Assembly: GCA_036496605.1 (NCBI GenBank)
Contig: DASXKV010000033.1
Location: 124,001 to 188,000 of the forward strand
Direction: 5' to 3'
DNA: 64,000 nucleotides
Source: Gemmatimonadaceae bacterium
GTDB lineage: Bacteria > Gemmatimonadota > Gemmatimonadetes > Gemmatimonadales > Gemmatimonadaceae
Part shown: positions 9,787 to 20,820 of the stretch, one piece after another
Layout of the letters: the number at the start of each line of letters is the position of its first letter
Position numbering within the stretch: position 1 is the stretch's first letter
Translations under genes and position numbers: made by a program
Notes under the pieces: generated by a model
The model's input: the letters and a program-made list of their open reading frames with translations, nothing else
What the model was told of the DNA's origin: nothing
Databases searched by the model: none

Positions 9787-11134
9787 CCGTAGCGTTCAGT
9801 CGATACAGGCGCACGGCATTGTCGCGCAGCACGTCCCGCGCGAACGTGATCGCCTGCGCTCGCGTGATCTCGCCGTCTCGCATCATGCCAGTTAGCGCGA
9901 TGCCTAACGCGCGACGTGCGGTGTCGTTCGTCTGCCAGCCGATCTCCTCCCAGTCGAGCTCGGGGACGCCATTGGGCCAGAGGTCGGTGCCGAAGAGCAA
10001 CTTCTCCGGATACCACTCCAGCCAATACCGGAGCGAGATCGCGAGATGCTGCGGCGTCTCCATCCACGTCTGCTGGGAGATGTCGGCATAGACGTTCGGC
10101 TTCATCACGAGGTATGCGATCGCCGGCGTGTACGCGACAGCGCCCGCGTGCAGGAGCACGAAGGTGGTCTTGCGCAGGGCGGCATCGTTGAGCGCCGACT
10201 CGAGAAGCACCGGATTCGCGCCCGAGAGATAGAAGTAGCTGCCGCAGCCCGCACCCGTGTGGATGTGCACCGGGAGCCCGAGCCGCCCAGCTTCGCTCGC
10301 GACGTAGCGAAAGAGATAGTCCTGCAAGTGACGATACTGCGCCGTGTCGGGTGCGCCGGTCCGTACATAACGAGCGTAGATCGCGGACGCGTCATCCTGC
10401 GTTGCCGCGCCAAAGTCGAGTGATCGGAGATACGCAGCTTCGAACTTGATGGCGATCGCGCCCTGACGCTTCTGCGCCTCGAGCGTCGGCGTCACGACGC
10501 GCGAGAGGTACTCGCTGAGCGTCGCCGGGAGGTCAGTGACGCCGAGCGCATTCATGTACCGGCCGCGCAGCATGTCCTCACGCGAGAAGAAGAACTTTCG
10601 ATCGGGCGTCTGCGCGGCGAGAAGACCGTTTTCGAGCGGGAAGATGAGGGCGTCGTCGAACGGTACCCAGCGATGATGTGCGTCGTTCAATCCGCGCCCC
10701 ATCGCGACGCGATTCGAGAGCTCGACGTCGATGCCAATGCGCCCGAGCACCCACGCCGGGTAGTCATCGCCATACGCAGCGCGAGCACGCGTCTTCGCGG
10801 CGATGACCGACTGTACATGCGCCGGTGCGCGGTCACCGTACGCGTATCCCCACAGGGCCTTCCAGGCGGCGAGGTACTGTGGGTTCTCGGGTCTCGTCGT
10901 TAGGCCGGCGGCGGTTGGCTCGAGGGGATCGCATGGCAGTGCGTCGAACTCGTCGTCCTTCTCGCCTGCCCCGACGAGTTTGGGCGGATGCGAGTGGTTG
11001 TCGATCGCGCGGATCTGCCGAATTGCGGCCATGAGCGACGGATCCGCCGCGGGCAACTGTGCGCGCAATGGCGTCGCCAGGGCAAGACAGCCGAGTGCAG
11101 AATATAGAGATAGTACTGCCGGGTGTTTGGTCAT
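9776..11134 (-). CDS. exported amidohydrolase family protein
   Basis: A 452-residue protein with a signal peptide (MTKHPAVLSLYSALGCLALATPLRA) and a TIM-barrel amidohydrolase body. Metal-site motifs are DNHSHP near residue 44, HIHTGAG in the middle and HAG after it, with FGTDLWP near the C-terminus, where the family has its catalytic Asp. This set resembles the amidohydrolase-2 branch (decarboxylases, uronate-isomerase-like enzymes) more than urease-type enzymes. Probably periplasmic; substrate unknown. It sits 18 bases behind the GH78 gene on the same strand, so the two are likely co-transcribed with the upstream peptidase. Confidence 0.82.
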   Translation of the reverse strand: MTKHPAVLSLYSALGCLALATPLRAQLPAADPSLMAAIRQIRAIDNHSHPPKLVGAGEKDDEFDALPCDPLEPTAAGLTTRPENPQYLAAWKALWGYAYGDRAPAHVQSVIAAKTRARAAYGDDYPAWVLGRIGIDVELSNRVAMGRGLNDAHHRWVPFDDALIFPLENGLLAAQTPDRKFFFSREDMLRGRYMNALGVTDLPATLSEYLSRVVTPTLEAQKRQGAIAIKFEAAYLRSLDFGAATQDDASAIYARYVRTGAPDTAQYRHLQDYLFRYVASEAGRLGLPVHIHTGAGCGSYFYLSGANPVLLESALNDAALRKTTFVLLHAGAVAYTPAIAYLVMKPNVYADISQQTWMETPQHLAISLRYWLEWYPEKLLFGTDLWPNGVPELDWEEIGWQTNDTARRALGIALTGMMRDGEITRAQAITFARDVLRDNAVRLYRLNATVTP

Positions 11135-11152
11135 CGCTCGCCGATTATTCGA

Positions 11153-13630
11153 TTAAGAGTCGATTAACGAGTGCGCCGGCTTCGGCAGCGTGAGCTCCTG
11201 CCGGCCCGCATGCAGCGGCACGCTGTGGCCAGGCCAGACGAACTCGCCGCGCAGTCCGGGCGGCAGCGTCACGACCGCGCGCACTCGGCCGCCCTCGATC
11301 CGCGTGAGGCGCACCTCGATGTCCCCTGCAGGATGAGGAATGCGCCCTTCTGCCCACTGCAGCGGCCCCAGCGAAGGCTCGATCCGCACCGTGCGAAAGC
11401 CCGCGCTCCCCGGCCGCACACCGAGGACCGTCGCGAGGAGCTCGTAGTTCGGATGCGCAGCCCAGGCGTGCGAGTCCGAGCGCGTGGGCTCCGGATTCTC
11501 CGGCGTCGAGGTGAGCCCGAGTTGTAACATGGCCTGCCAGGGCGCGAGCTGGCCGATCAAGCGGTCGCCGAGCCCTGCCTGCCGAAGCGCCTCGAAGAGA
11601 TAGAACTTGAAGTAGTACGTCGCCTGCGTGAGCGTGGTATCGACGAGTACCTTCTCCATTGTAGAATGCTCACGCTCCCGCGTCATGGCACCGGCGAGTA
11701 CCGCGAGGATGTTCGTCTGCTGGCTGTAGTCGGTGCGGCCCGGGGCATCGCGAAAGAGACCGCGAGACGCGTCCCAGGCACGCGCGCGTGTCGCGGCGAC
11801 GGCCATATCGGCGCGCGTACGGTAGACGCTCGCCACTGCCGCCACGCCCAGATCTTGCTCGAGCTGCGCCGCACATCGCAACGCATAGGCGTAGAGGAGC
11901 GTGATCGTCGCCGAATGGCCGTCATAGGCACCCGGCGGCGCACCATCTCGCCATTCGCGCGCCCAGTCTACGTAGTTCCAGTACGGCATCGGACCGAGCA
12001 TTCCAGTGCTGTCGATATGCGCGCCGTACCAGTCGAGGATACCGCGAATGCCGGCGAGGCGCTGCCTAACGAACTGAGGATCGTCGCGCAGCATGTGGTA
12101 ATCGTTCACCAGCGCGACGTCGATCAGCGAGAAGGGCGGGATGATCTGCGGCAGCGCCGACGGATAGCGGCTCATCGTGAGTCCATCCGCGTTCCGCGAC
12201 TCATCGAACGCTTCGATCGCCTGCCTGACGAGTCTGTCATCGCCGCTCATGTAGAGCGAGATCAGCGACTGCACCCGCGTGTCGCCAACGTACTGCAGCT
12301 GCTCGTAGTACGGCGTGTCCATATATGTCTCGAACGCACCGATGCGCGCGCCGTTCCAATCCATACGCCACACATCGCTCAGCCACGTCTGATCGCTGGC
12401 AAACTGGGCGCGCTCCCGGAGCGGGTAGCCGGTGAAGATCCCGTGGAAGTCGTGAATGGTGAGCGGCGCGTCCGTGGTCTCGACGTCGAGCTGGACGTAG
12501 CGGAACGAGCGCCAATAGAGGGGTTGAAAAACGCGCCGGTCACCGCCGTCAGGACGAAACACGTCGTGCACGCCCAGAATCGTTCGTCCTTCGACATCGT
12601 TGCGATTGCCTTTGGCGCCGTGCGCGTCGACAAGCGCCTCGGCGTACGTAACGGTCACCGTGGCGCCGCCGCCGCCACTGGTCTCGAGCACCGGATACGC
12701 GTTGGTCGTGTGCGACTGGTCGAGGAGGAGTGAAGCACGCGTGTGCGCCGGGACGACCACATCCGCGGTCCCGCGGAGAACCCCCGCATCGGCCGTTACA
12801 CCAGTCGCGCGCCGGATCGTCGTTAGGCGTTGGAGCGTTTCCTCCATCGGCGGGATCGAGCGGGCCTCGAGCTGCCAACCGAATGTCTCGCCGGTGGTCG
12901 GGCCGATCGCTCCGCGCAGATGCGTCCGCCCGACAATCGCCGACGCCGCGGGAACGTCAAACGCCGCGAGCGGCGCCGCAGCGACGTGCGCCGGCAACGG
13001 AGCGACCGTGAGCCAGCGCGAATCGTCGAAATCGGGCTCTTCCCAGTGCCACGGATAGCGGTTGCCGTCAATCGATTCCCCCGGGCCGGCCGCGTAATAG
13101 CCATGCACGGTTGCGTTCGTGATCACGATCGGCGTGTAGGCAGAATCGACGAGCAGCGTCCAACCCGGACCGGTGTTGATGAGAGTCGCCTCGCGCTCGC
13201 CGTCACCTTGAACGAGAAACCCTGTCCGATAACTGTGCTGCGCGATTGGACGCGTCGCGCCCCAATTCCAGACGACCGCTGCGAGCACATTCCGGCCGGC
13301 GCGCAAGCGGGGCCCGACGTCTACCGTCTCGAAGCGCCAGTGCGCGACGTCGGAGCGCTGCGGCCCTGACGAGACGAGTGCGCCATTCAGATAAAGACGG
13401 TAGCGATTGTCAGCTGAGACATGGATGACGAAGCGTGTCGGAATCGAGGACATCGCGAAAGTCCGACGCGCGTGAAACACGGCAAACGAATCGCCTCGCA
13501 CGTTCGGCGGTGCGATCCAGCTGGCAACGGGCGCGCCGTTGAAGAGGACGGGCGCTGATTGAGCGCGCGCCGCGCCGCCAGCAACGCCTGTGAGCAGCGC
13601 GACGACGGCACGTGCCTTACATACCGCCAT
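11153..13630 (-). CDS. GH78-like alpha-L-rhamnosidase, exported
   Basis: An 825-residue protein with a signal peptide ([23 protein letters not shown]). An N-terminal beta-sandwich region ([17 protein letters not shown], ligand-binding-like) is followed by an (alpha/alpha)6 barrel and a C-terminal beta domain. The segment [15 protein letters not shown] in the barrel corresponds to the GH78 motif that carries the catalytic general acid, here a Glu within YYEQ. Expected role: release of rhamnose from plant or microbial glycans in the periplasm or outside the cell. It overlaps the upstream S9 peptidase gene by 14 bases. Confidence 0.85.
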   Translation of the reverse strand: MAVCKARAVVALLTGVAGGAARAQSAPVLFNGAPVASWIAPPNVRGDSFAVFHARRTFAMSSIPTRFVIHVSADNRYRLYLNGALVSSGPQRSDVAHWRFETVDVGPRLRAGRNVLAAVVWNWGATRPIAQHSYRTGFLVQGDGEREATLINTGPGWTLLVDSAYTPIVITNATVHGYYAAGPGESIDGNRYPWHWEEPDFDDSRWLTVAPLPAHVAAAPLAAFDVPAASAIVGRTHLRGAIGPTTGETFGWQLEARSIPPMEETLQRLTTIRRATGVTADAGVLRGTADVVVPAHTRASLLLDQSHTTNAYPVLETSGGGGATVTVTYAEALVDAHGAKGNRNDVEGRTILGVHDVFRPDGGDRRVFQPLYWRSFRYVQLDVETTDAPLTIHDFHGIFTGYPLRERAQFASDQTWLSDVWRMDWNGARIGAFETYMDTPYYEQLQYVGDTRVQSLISLYMSGDDRLVRQAIEAFDESRNADGLTMSRYPSALPQIIPPFSLIDVALVNDYHMLRDDPQFVRQRLAGIRGILDWYGAHIDSTGMLGPMPYWNYVDWAREWRDGAPPGAYDGHSATITLLYAYALRCAAQLEQDLGVAAVASVYRTRADMAVAATRARAWDASRGLFRDAPGRTDYSQQTNILAVLAGAMTREREHSTMEKVLVDTTLTQATYYFKFYLFEALRQAGLGDRLIGQLAPWQAMLQLGLTSTPENPEPTRSDSHAWAAHPNYELLATVLGVRPGSAGFRTVRIEPSLGPLQWAEGRIPHPAGDIEVRLTRIEGGRVRAVVTLPPGLRGEFVWPGHSVPLHAGRQELTLPKPAHSLIDS

Positions 13631-15968
13631 TCGACGCCGCCGCGACGCGACTCACGTTGCGATCCGGCGGCTCGATGCCCAACAAGTGATGAACGAAGAA
13701 GTCGTTGCGCTTCTTGTCACCATACGGCCCACCGTTCGTGTGCCCTGCCCCCGGGATCACCAGCAGGTCGAACATCTTGTTGGCCTTGATGAGTGCGTTC
13801 ACAACCTGAAAGGTGGACGAGGGATCCACGTTCATGTCCATCTCACCCACGACGAGCAGCAAGCTCCCCTGCAGTCGATAGGCATTGTCGACGTTGGATG
13901 ACGCCGCGTAGTGCGGCCCGAGCTCGCCCATCCACTGCTCGTTCCACCAGATCTTGTCCATGCGGTTGTCGTGACAGCCTGCCGCCGATACCGCGACCTT
14001 GTAAAACTCGGGATGAAACAACAACGCTCCCATCGAGTTCTGACCACCAGCCGACGTGCCGTAAATGCCAACGCGCGTGATGTCGTAAAACGCGTGCCTC
14101 GCGGCGAACGCTCTATGCCACAGAATGCGATCGGGAAATCCCGCGTCGCCAAGATTCTTCCACGCAACGTCGTGAAACGCCTTCGAGCGATTCGACGTTC
14201 CCATGCCGTCGATCTGCACGACGATGAAGCCGAGCTCCGCCAGCGATTGCATGCCGAGCTGCGTGCTGAACGTTTTCGGCACGAACGAGCCTTGCGGACC
14301 CGCGTAGATGTTCTCGACGACTGGATACTTCTTCGTCGAGTCGAAATTGGTCGGGCGAATCACGACGCCCCAGATATCCGTCGTTCCGTCGCGTCCCTTG
14401 GCGACGAATACTTCCGGCGGCTTCCAGCCCGTCGCGAGCAGTGCGCTCGCATCGGCGCGCTCGAGATCGCTCAGCACCTTGCCATCTGTCGCCCGCCGCA
14501 GCTGGAGGACTGGTGGCAGATCGACGCGCGACGAGAGATCCGCGAAGTAGCGATGGTCCGACGAATAGGCGATGCTGTGGTTCGCGTCGCCGTCGGTGAG
14601 AGTCGTTAGGCCCGTGCCGTCGAAATTGATGCGATAGGCGTGCACGAAGTACGGGTCCTTACCCGGATACATCCCGCTCGCCGTGAACCAGATCTGGCGC
14701 GCCGTGGTATCCACCCAGTCGACGCCGCGCACGACCCACGGCCCCTTCGTGATCTGATTCTTCACCTTCCCCGTCTTGCCGTCGTACAGATAAAGGTGGT
14801 TCCACCCATCGCGCTCCGACATCCAGATGATCTCTCGGCCATCGGCGATGTCGTACCGATATTTCTTCGCCGAATACTCGAAGAACGTTGGCGTGTGCTC
14901 GTCGATGATCGCACGCGTCGCGCCAGTCGCCGCATCGATCTCGATGACGCGATAGACCTGATGACCGCGCTGATTGTACTCGAAGGTCACCGACCGGCTG
15001 TCGCCGCGCCACTCGAGCGCCGTCACGTTGTACGCGTTGGGGAACAGGGTCCGATCGACGACGATCTCGCGGCGAGCCTCCAGGTCGAAGATTGCCGGCG
15101 TGCCGACGTCGAGCACGTCGCCGGGCTTGTTGTACAGGAGGCTCGCCTGCTTCGGCTGCAGTTGATCCTCCGGCGACGACTGGATGTAGTGGACCTCGCG
15201 CCGATATCCCGGCTTCACTCGATAGGCGGCAATGCGCTTCGAGTCTGGCGACCACGCGATCGACTGCGCGTCAAAGGCGTCGCCCTCGGTCCCATCGACG
15301 CCGAGCATGACACCATTCTCGCGCGAGCCGTTAGGCCGTACAAAGACGTTATAGTTCCGGACGATTGCCTCCCACTTTCCGTCCGGCGATACTTTCGGCC
15401 GCTCGGGCGGAAGCCGTCGTTCGCCGAACAACCCACCGCCCTCGCCCCGCTGGCCGCCGCGAAACACGGGCTCCTCCCTCGGCACGGCGCGACACGCGTA
15501 TGTCGTTAGGCTGCAGCGCCAGTGCGTACTGTCGGCGACGGTCTCGCCGGCGCGGGAACCGGCGACGAACTCGATCGCTCGCGCGCTGTCGGCGAAGGTG
15601 AATCGACTGAACGGCAGCGTGACGCCCGTTATCGCACGCGCTGGCGCGGCCGGTCGCGGCGTCATGCTGTCGCGCGCCGCACTGAAGCCCGTCGCCAGAC
15701 GGTCGTGATCGAAGGCCGGTCGCTTCTGGAGCGTCGCGGCATCCACGAGCATGAATGCGTAGCCTCCGCTCACCGACTTGCGGTACACCAGTTGGTCCGT
15801 CATCGGAACCCAGGTCGGCGCGTCGGCGGCGTCGATCACCTTTCCCTCGACGCGTGCTCGAAATCCATCGGATCTGGCGTAGTCGGCGGGAGTGCCCTGC
15901 GCGTAGACGGCCGCGTGCGCTGTGCCAATCGCAACCGTCAAAACGCGGGTGAGTCTGACCCATGGCAT
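13617..15968 (-). CDS. DPP-IV-like S9 family serine peptidase
   Basis: A 783-residue exported peptidase (signal [24 protein letters not shown]). A DPP-IV-type N-terminal beta-propeller ([46 protein letters not shown]) precedes an alpha/beta hydrolase domain. The nucleophile motif GTSAGGQ is near residue 637 and the catalytic His is in GAGHTNGG near residue 742. It should remove dipeptides from peptides in the periplasm. It heads the S9-GH78-amidohydrolase run. A nested hairpin lies immediately upstream of its start. Confidence 0.92.
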   Translation of the reverse strand: MPWVRLTRVLTVAIGTAHAAVYAQGTPADYARSDGFRARVEGKVIDAADAPTWVPMTDQLVYRKSVSGGYAFMLVDAATLQKRPAFDHDRLATGFSAARDSMTPRPAAPARAITGVTLPFSRFTFADSARAIEFVAGSRAGETVADSTHWRCSLTTYACRAVPREEPVFRGGQRGEGGGLFGERRLPPERPKVSPDGKWEAIVRNYNVFVRPNGSRENGVMLGVDGTEGDAFDAQSIAWSPDSKRIAAYRVKPGYRREVHYIQSSPEDQLQPKQASLLYNKPGDVLDVGTPAIFDLEARREIVVDRTLFPNAYNVTALEWRGDSRSVTFEYNQRGHQVYRVIEIDAATGATRAIIDEHTPTFFEYSAKKYRYDIADGREIIWMSERDGWNHLYLYDGKTGKVKNQITKGPWVVRGVDWVDTTARQIWFTASGMYPGKDPYFVHAYRINFDGTGLTTLTDGDANHSIAYSSDHRYFADLSSRVDLPPVLQLRRATDGKVLSDLERADASALLATGWKPPEVFVAKGRDGTTDIWGVVIRPTNFDSTKKYPVVENIYAGPQGSFVPKTFSTQLGMQSLAELGFIVVQIDGMGTSNRSKAFHDVAWKNLGDAGFPDRILWHRAFAARHAFYDITRVGIYGTSAGGQNSMGALLFHPEFYKVAVSAAGCHDNRMDKIWWNEQWMGELGPHYAASSNVDNAYRLQGSLLLVVGEMDMNVDPSSTFQVVNALIKANKMFDLLVIPGAGHTNGGPYGDKKRNDFFVHHLLGIEPPDRNVSRVAAASNGGM

Positions 15969-15970
15969 GT

Positions 15971-16005
15971 GCGTAACCTCGACGAAAGGTCGAACGGCGT
16001 TACGC
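15971..16005 (-). terminator. nested hairpin between split transketolase and S9 peptidase
   Basis: Outer arms GCGTAAC (15971-15977) and GTTACGC (15999-16005) enclose inner arms TCGAC (15979-15983) and GTCGA (15989-15993). It lies about 65 bases downstream of the transketolase stop and just before the S9 peptidase start. It could be a terminator of the first or a leader structure of the second. There is no clear T run, so intrinsic termination is uncertain. Confidence 0.4.
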
Positions 16006-16069
16006 GATTATACAGCCTTAGGGAGCGACTGACGAGCCGGTCGAACGCGAGCAGCGCCCTGGCGCAACG

Positions 16070-17056
16070 TCAACGCCGCGAGACACTCCGGACGGCTCGG
16101 GCGATGGCATCCCGTCCCATGCCATAGTGCTCGATCAGCTCCTCCGGCGTTCCCGACTGACCGAACCGGTCATGCACGCCGACGAACTCGATCGGCACGG
16201 GATAATGTCCTGCGAGACATTCGGCTACGGCCGATCCCATGCCGCCGTAGATCTGGTGCTCTTCGATCGTCACGAGCTTGCCCGTTTTCCGTGCGAGAGT
16301 AACAACTGCGTCCACGTCGAGAGGTTTTATCGTCGAGAGATTGAGCACTTCCACATCGATCTTCTCATTCGCGAGGTCTCGAGCCGCCTGGAGCGCCTTG
16401 TGGAGGAGCGACCCGGTCGCGATGAGACCGACCTGCGGCGCGTCGGATCTCCAGATGGTGCGCGCCCTGCCGATCTCGAACGGTGTGTCGTCAGTCGTCA
16501 TCACTGGCGTCTTGTCGCGCGCGAGACGCAGATAGACCGGTGTGCCGGTCGACACGGCCGCCACCGTCGCCTTCCGCGCCTCGATCGCATCGCACGGACA
16601 AATGACGATCATGCGCGGAAGCACCCGTGTGATCGCGATGTCTTCGATCGCCTGGTGCGTTCCGCCATCCGGACCGACGGACACTCCCGCATGCGAGCCG
16701 GCGATCTTCACCGGTCGGTTGTTGTAGCAGATTGTCGTCCGAACCTGCTCCCAATTCCGACCGGGGCTGAACATCGCGTAGGACGTGATGAAGGGGATCT
16801 TCCCCATTGCTGCCATGCCGCTCGCAACGGACGCCATGTTCTGCTCGGCCACACCAAGCTCGACGAAGCGATCGGGAAATTGCTTTTTGAAGGCGAGCGC
16901 TTGAGCGCTTTCCGTGAGATCGCCGCAGAGCACGACCACGCGCGGCTCACGCTCGCCCGCGCACACCAAGCCATCGCCGAATCCCTTGCGAATGGCCACC
17001 TGTTCGACGTCGGTGTCGAACAGCTTCTCGTTCAGATGCAGGTCTGGGTTGAGCAT
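16070..17056 (-). CDS. transketolase, C-terminal (pyrimidine-binding) subunit
   Basis: A 328-residue subunit of a split transketolase. It carries the pyrimidine-binding domain (the conserved Glu is in ELGVAEQNM, and GPDGGTHQAIEDIA follows) and the C-terminal transketolase domain (IATGSLLHKALQAARDL, TIEEHQIYGGMGSAVAE). With the subunit encoded just upstream it forms the thiamine-diphosphate enzyme that moves two-carbon units between sugar phosphates in the pentose phosphate pathway. Its ATG follows directly after the TAA of the N-terminal subunit. Each part has its own start and stop at a domain border, so this is the known two-gene arrangement and not a broken gene. Confidence 0.93.
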   Translation of the reverse strand: MLNPDLHLNEKLFDTDVEQVAIRKGFGDGLVCAGEREPRVVVLCGDLTESAQALAFKKQFPDRFVELGVAEQNMASVASGMAAMGKIPFITSYAMFSPGRNWEQVRTTICYNNRPVKIAGSHAGVSVGPDGGTHQAIEDIAITRVLPRMIVICPCDAIEARKATVAAVSTGTPVYLRLARDKTPVMTTDDTPFEIGRARTIWRSDAPQVGLIATGSLLHKALQAARDLANEKIDVEVLNLSTIKPLDVDAVVTLARKTGKLVTIEEHQIYGGMGSAVAECLAGHYPVPIEFVGVHDRFGQSGTPEELIEHYGMGRDAIARAVRSVSRR

Positions 17057-17917
17057 TTACTGATGCTCGCTGCGTATGCGGCCGCCGAGCGTGCGCAGCT
17101 CGGCGAGAGCCATTTTCGCCTCGTCGGCGTTAGGCGGCTTCCCATGCCAGTGAAAGTCGCGCTCGAACTCCTGCACGCCCTTGCCGGGGGTCGTGTGCGC
17201 GATGATCATCGTCGGCTTTTCGTAGATGCTCTTCGCTTCGTCGAAGGCCGACGCGATCTCGTCCATGTTGTGGCCGTCGATCTCCAACACGTGCCAGTTC
17301 CATGAGCGCCACTTGTCGCGCAGTGGCTCGAGCGGCATGACGTCCTCGGTGAAGCCGTCGATCTGAATGTTGTTGCGGTCGATGAGGGCGACGAGGTTGA
17401 ACAGCTTGTGCTTGCCGGCAAGCATTGCCGCTTCCCACGTCTGCCCTTCCTCGAGCTCGCCATCCGACATCAGACAGACAATTCGTCGCGCACTCGACTG
17501 GCCGCCTAACGAATCTGCGATCGCCATGCCCACTGCCTGCGAGAGGCCTTCGCCGAGCGGGCCGGAGCTGGTCTCGAGGTACGGCAGAAATTCGCGATGC
17601 GGATGGCCCTGCAGGCGCGAGCCGAACTTACGCAGCGTCTTTAGCTCTTCCTTCGGGAAGTAGCCCGCATGGGCCATCGTCGTGTAGAGGACGGGACAGA
17701 TGTGCCCATTCGACAGCACAAGTCGATCGCGATCCTCCCACGCGGGATTTATTGGATCGTGTCGGAGCGTGTGGAAGTACAGGACCGTGAAGACGTCCGC
17801 CATTCCGAGAGGCCCCGCGGTATGGCCGGAGCCGGCCGCGACGAGCATCTCGATAATCGACTTGCGGATCTCGTTCGCGGTCGTTTCGAGCTCGAGTTTC
17901 TTTTTCTCCGTAAGCAT
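17057..17917 (-). CDS. transketolase, N-terminal (ThDP-binding) subunit
   Basis: A 286-residue subunit with the thiamine-diphosphate-binding domain: SGHTAGPLGMADVF, LSNGHICPVLY, and the cofactor/metal segment SDGELEEGQTWEAAM ending in IDRNNIQIDG. It pairs with the C-terminal subunit downstream. The ATG at 17917 is preferred because homologues begin with a short Lys-rich helix (MLTEKKKLELE); an in-frame codon at 17956 would add 13 unsupported residues. No promoter could be assigned in the gene-poor region upstream. Confidence 0.92.
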   Translation of the reverse strand: MLTEKKKLELETTANEIRKSIIEMLVAAGSGHTAGPLGMADVFTVLYFHTLRHDPINPAWEDRDRLVLSNGHICPVLYTTMAHAGYFPKEELKTLRKFGSRLQGHPHREFLPYLETSSGPLGEGLSQAVGMAIADSLGGQSSARRIVCLMSDGELEEGQTWEAAMLAGKHKLFNLVALIDRNNIQIDGFTEDVMPLEPLRDKWRSWNWHVLEIDGHNMDEIASAFDEAKSIYEKPTMIIAHTTPGKGVQEFERDFHWHGKPPNADEAKMALAELRTLGGRIRSEHQ

Positions 17918-17956
17918 GCGCGCCGCCGAACCGCAGTCGCCGAAACGGCATCGCAA

Positions 17957-19437
17957 TCCTCAGACCGGTGCGAGCGGTCGCAACGAATTCCGTGCGCTCT
18001 GCGTAGACGAGCGCGACCAATAGCTGGCACGACAGGAGTTTTAGAGTTCGGAGGTGCCAAGTTGCGACACGGCATGATGGGGGCGCGCGATGCACGTTTC
18101 TGCCAAGCGTTCATGGCGGGGCTCCGGAGCTCACCGTGGGGGCCGACCGCGCAGACGTGGCGGTGCGCGCGTGGAGTGTGCAACTTCTTAGTCTCGCCGT
18201 GGTGCGTGAAACGCAAGGCGTGGGTTCCAACCTGCAGCCCGAGCGCGCAAAGAGAAAGAACGTGCCTGCCCGCGCGCAGTGCGTGGGCGCGGAGATGCAC
18301 TGCGTGGGAGGGCACGTGCGGCGCGTGGGGGTCCCACGCACGGCGTGTGGGCTCGTGCGCGCTGTGGATGTGGGGCTCGGCGACAGCGCGTGTGTCCCGG
18401 TGCGTCGTCTGTGTGCGTCGCCTGGCCGCACCGTGGTCGGCTTTAGTCATCGCGTGCGCGAGAGAGGGTTGATCGTCTGTCGCCACACGCGGGACGTGGC
18501 GATCGGGATGCGACTGGGTGTCGCTCCTAACGACAGGCGTGTGGCTTCTCCTGCAGCAGGTGCGTGAGCGGGCGCGAGGCGTGGTCGTGTGAGCGGGACG
18601 AGGTGACGCTGGGCTGGCTCTGCGTGCTGACTATAGAAGTCCGGCGTGGGGCAGCGCGCGCCTCGCGTGCGTGCTCGCGTCACCGGCGTGGCTGGCGAGC
18701 GAACAGCGCGTGGCGCCCGCTGCGCGGCCCGTGCACTTCTACGCGTGAGCGAAAGAACTCACCCTCGCGAGACCAAACTGCCAAACGCCAGAGCGGATGT
18801 CGCGCCCGCGATCGACTTACTCGGCGAAGAGAGTGGCGATGTGACGCGTCGATAGAAACATCAACTCGTCGCCGCGAGCGAAATCCCGCTCGGGTCGAGC
18901 GAAATGCCAATCCGCTCACCGAAAATACCACGAGCAACCGAATAAGTCCTGGTCGGAGATGAAGAAGTGCCGAATCCCTTATGACCACTCTCGCGCGGTG
19001 TGCTCAATGTCGCGAGCAGATCGCGAGAAGTTCGGATCAAGCGGCGAGAAGCCAGCGTTAGGTAGGATGGAAGAATAGTCCTGGACGAAAAATCTGCAGT
19101 GCGCCAAGGAGCAGTCGGGAGTGCGGGCGCAGCAATGTCCGATCGCCCCGAACTACCCCGTCCGACGGAAGAGTGATGGCGCGCGCGGGAAGACCATCCG
19201 CGTTTGCTGATTCGTGAAATTCTGCACCTGCGTACGAATTCGCGCTTCGACGTGGTCCGAGTATGTGGCGGCACCTTCGATCTATCCTCAGGCGTGCGCG
19301 AACTTGTCCTCACGCATGAGCGAGTGCCTGCGCGGCCGCGATATCAGTCGCGATATGGCGACGATCACGAGCGATCGGGTAGCGAAGCCTCAGGCACGCG
19401 TGTCGCGGCAAGAGAGCGGGTCAGCCATCCCGCGCAA
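17957..19437. other. 1.5-kb gene-free region of unusual composition
   Basis: Open frames here are short, Arg/Ser-rich and look like chance. From about 18100 to 18760 the + strand is rich in G and T, with repeated GCGTGGG (18218, 18281, 18302, 18323) and an inverted CCCACGC at 18333-18339 that forms a 7-bp stem with a 3-base loop. From about 18870 the composition changes. Two imperfect copies of a GAGCGAAAT...GCTC unit lie at 18876-18891 and 18897-18917, the first able to fold. It could be a decayed gene, a structured RNA or a long regulatory region; nothing decides between these. Confidence 0.55.
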
Positions 19438-20736
19438 TCAGTCGTCACCCTCGACGGCAGTCGGCAATGCTACCGCGGTTGCTGACGGCGATATCCTGAC
19501 ATGTGCTTCACCGAAGCCGGGTGCGAGCTTCGCAAACAATGCGAACGCGCCGCCGAGGAAGATCGCCAGCAGCACAAACAGTGAACGCTTCGAGCCGGTC
19601 ATGTCGAACACAACGCCGACGGTCGACGGCCCGACGATCCCTGCCGCGCTCTGCACGAGGAGGAAGGCGCCGGCGAGCGATCCCGCGCGCGCCACGGTAC
19701 CCAGCTCCAGCGCCATCGGCGTGAGGTTGGCCACCGGGAACGACCAGGAGAGCCCGAAGAGGAAGAGCACGACGACGGCGAGCGTGAGCGTGGGCACGAC
19801 GTGCAGGATCGCGCACGCGACCGCCATTCCCGCGATGCCGACGAGGGACATGCGACGTCTGCCGTAGCGCGCGCCGAGCCAACCGGCGGGGATCGAGCCG
19901 ACGAGCGTCGACACCGCAACGGCGATGAAGCCAAGCGATACGTTGGCGACGCTCGTCTGAAAGCGCTCCGAGCCGTGCAACGTGAACCAGCTCGAGAAGG
20001 ACTGAAACGCCATCTGAAAGAGCAAGCACGCGGCAAAGAATTGCGGTGCGCGTCCGCCGCCGGCCGTGAACGCGTCGCGCAGCGAGCGAAACGGCGCGAC
20101 GACCGCTCGTGCAGCCTGTGGTCGCGCTTCCGCTTCATGCGATGGTTCGCGAAGAAACATGCTGCTCACGAGCCACACGATCGCCACGAGAACCCCGGCG
20201 AGCGCGAATGGCAGCTCCATGCTCCGCTCGGCCAGGTTCCGCGCCGAACCAAGCATCAGCATCGCGCCGATGCACATCGCGACGCCGAGAATGCCTTCCG
20301 TCTTCGATCGATGAATCGACGGCACGAGCTCCGCGAGTAAGGCCGAAAACGGGGCACGCCACACGGCGAGTGCGACGTCGAGAACGACCATCGCGAGAAG
20401 GAGCGCAGCCAAGCCGAATTGCTCCGCGAATGGAATCGCCGCCAGCGCAACGGCGGTGATTGGAAGCGCCGCGAGCACGAACGGAACGCGACGACCGAGT
20501 CGAGTGTGCGTCCCGTCCGAGAGCGCACCGATGAGCGGAACGAGGAACAGCGCGAGCACGTTGTCGATGCCCATCGCCGCGCCGATCGCCGTGCTACTCG
20601 TCAGGTGCCGCTGGAGGAGCGGCGGGACGTACGAGTCGTAGAGGGGCGACACGGCGCCGATGACGAGGCTTCCACCGGCGAGAAGTAGCGAGGAGACCCA
20701 CGGCATGCGTGGCGTCTGAGCTGTCCGGACAGGCAT
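19438..20736 (-). CDS. MFS transporter
   Basis: A 432-residue protein with about 12 membrane helices in two halves. The loop between helices 2 and 3 reads GALSDGTHTRLGRRVPF, the major-facilitator A-motif in the form seen in GPH/SLC45-like sugar carriers. A basic central loop (EPSHEAEARPQAARAV) separates the halves, and the second half repeats the motif as GARYGRRRMS. It likely carries a sugar or related solute across the inner membrane. The first ATG gives a short hydrophilic lead; an internal ATG 11 codons later is also possible. No adjacent metabolic gene hints at the substrate. Confidence 0.85.
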   Translation of the reverse strand: MPVRTAQTPRMPWVSSLLLAGGSLVIGAVSPLYDSYVPPLLQRHLTSSTAIGAAMGIDNVLALFLVPLIGALSDGTHTRLGRRVPFVLAALPITAVALAAIPFAEQFGLAALLLAMVVLDVALAVWRAPFSALLAELVPSIHRSKTEGILGVAMCIGAMLMLGSARNLAERSMELPFALAGVLVAIVWLVSSMFLREPSHEAEARPQAARAVVAPFRSLRDAFTAGGGRAPQFFAACLLFQMAFQSFSSWFTLHGSERFQTSVANVSLGFIAVAVSTLVGSIPAGWLGARYGRRRMSLVGIAGMAVACAILHVVPTLTLAVVVLFLFGLSWSFPVANLTPMALELGTVARAGSLAGAFLLVQSAAGIVGPSTVGVVFDMTGSKRSLFVLLAIFLGGAFALFAKLAPGFGEAHVRISPSATAVALPTAVEGDD

Positions 20737-20820
20737 CGCCTATCGTACCATGGGCATCTGCTCGCCGGAAGAACTTTTTTGAATCACCGAGTCCCGGCAC
20801 GCGGGACCTGTTTGGCCTTA

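Noticed and set aside
16127-17305. A 392-codon plus-strand open frame over the transketolase genes
   Set aside because: It is antisense to two conserved subunits and lacks family motifs.
16070-17917. Split transketolase as a broken gene
   Set aside because: Each part begins and ends cleanly at a domain boundary with its own start and stop, and two-subunit transketolases are well known.
18861-19313. A 150-codon minus-strand frame in the gene-free region
   Set aside because: Its Ser/Arg/Thr-rich product has no hydrophobic core pattern or motif, and no ribosome site precedes it.
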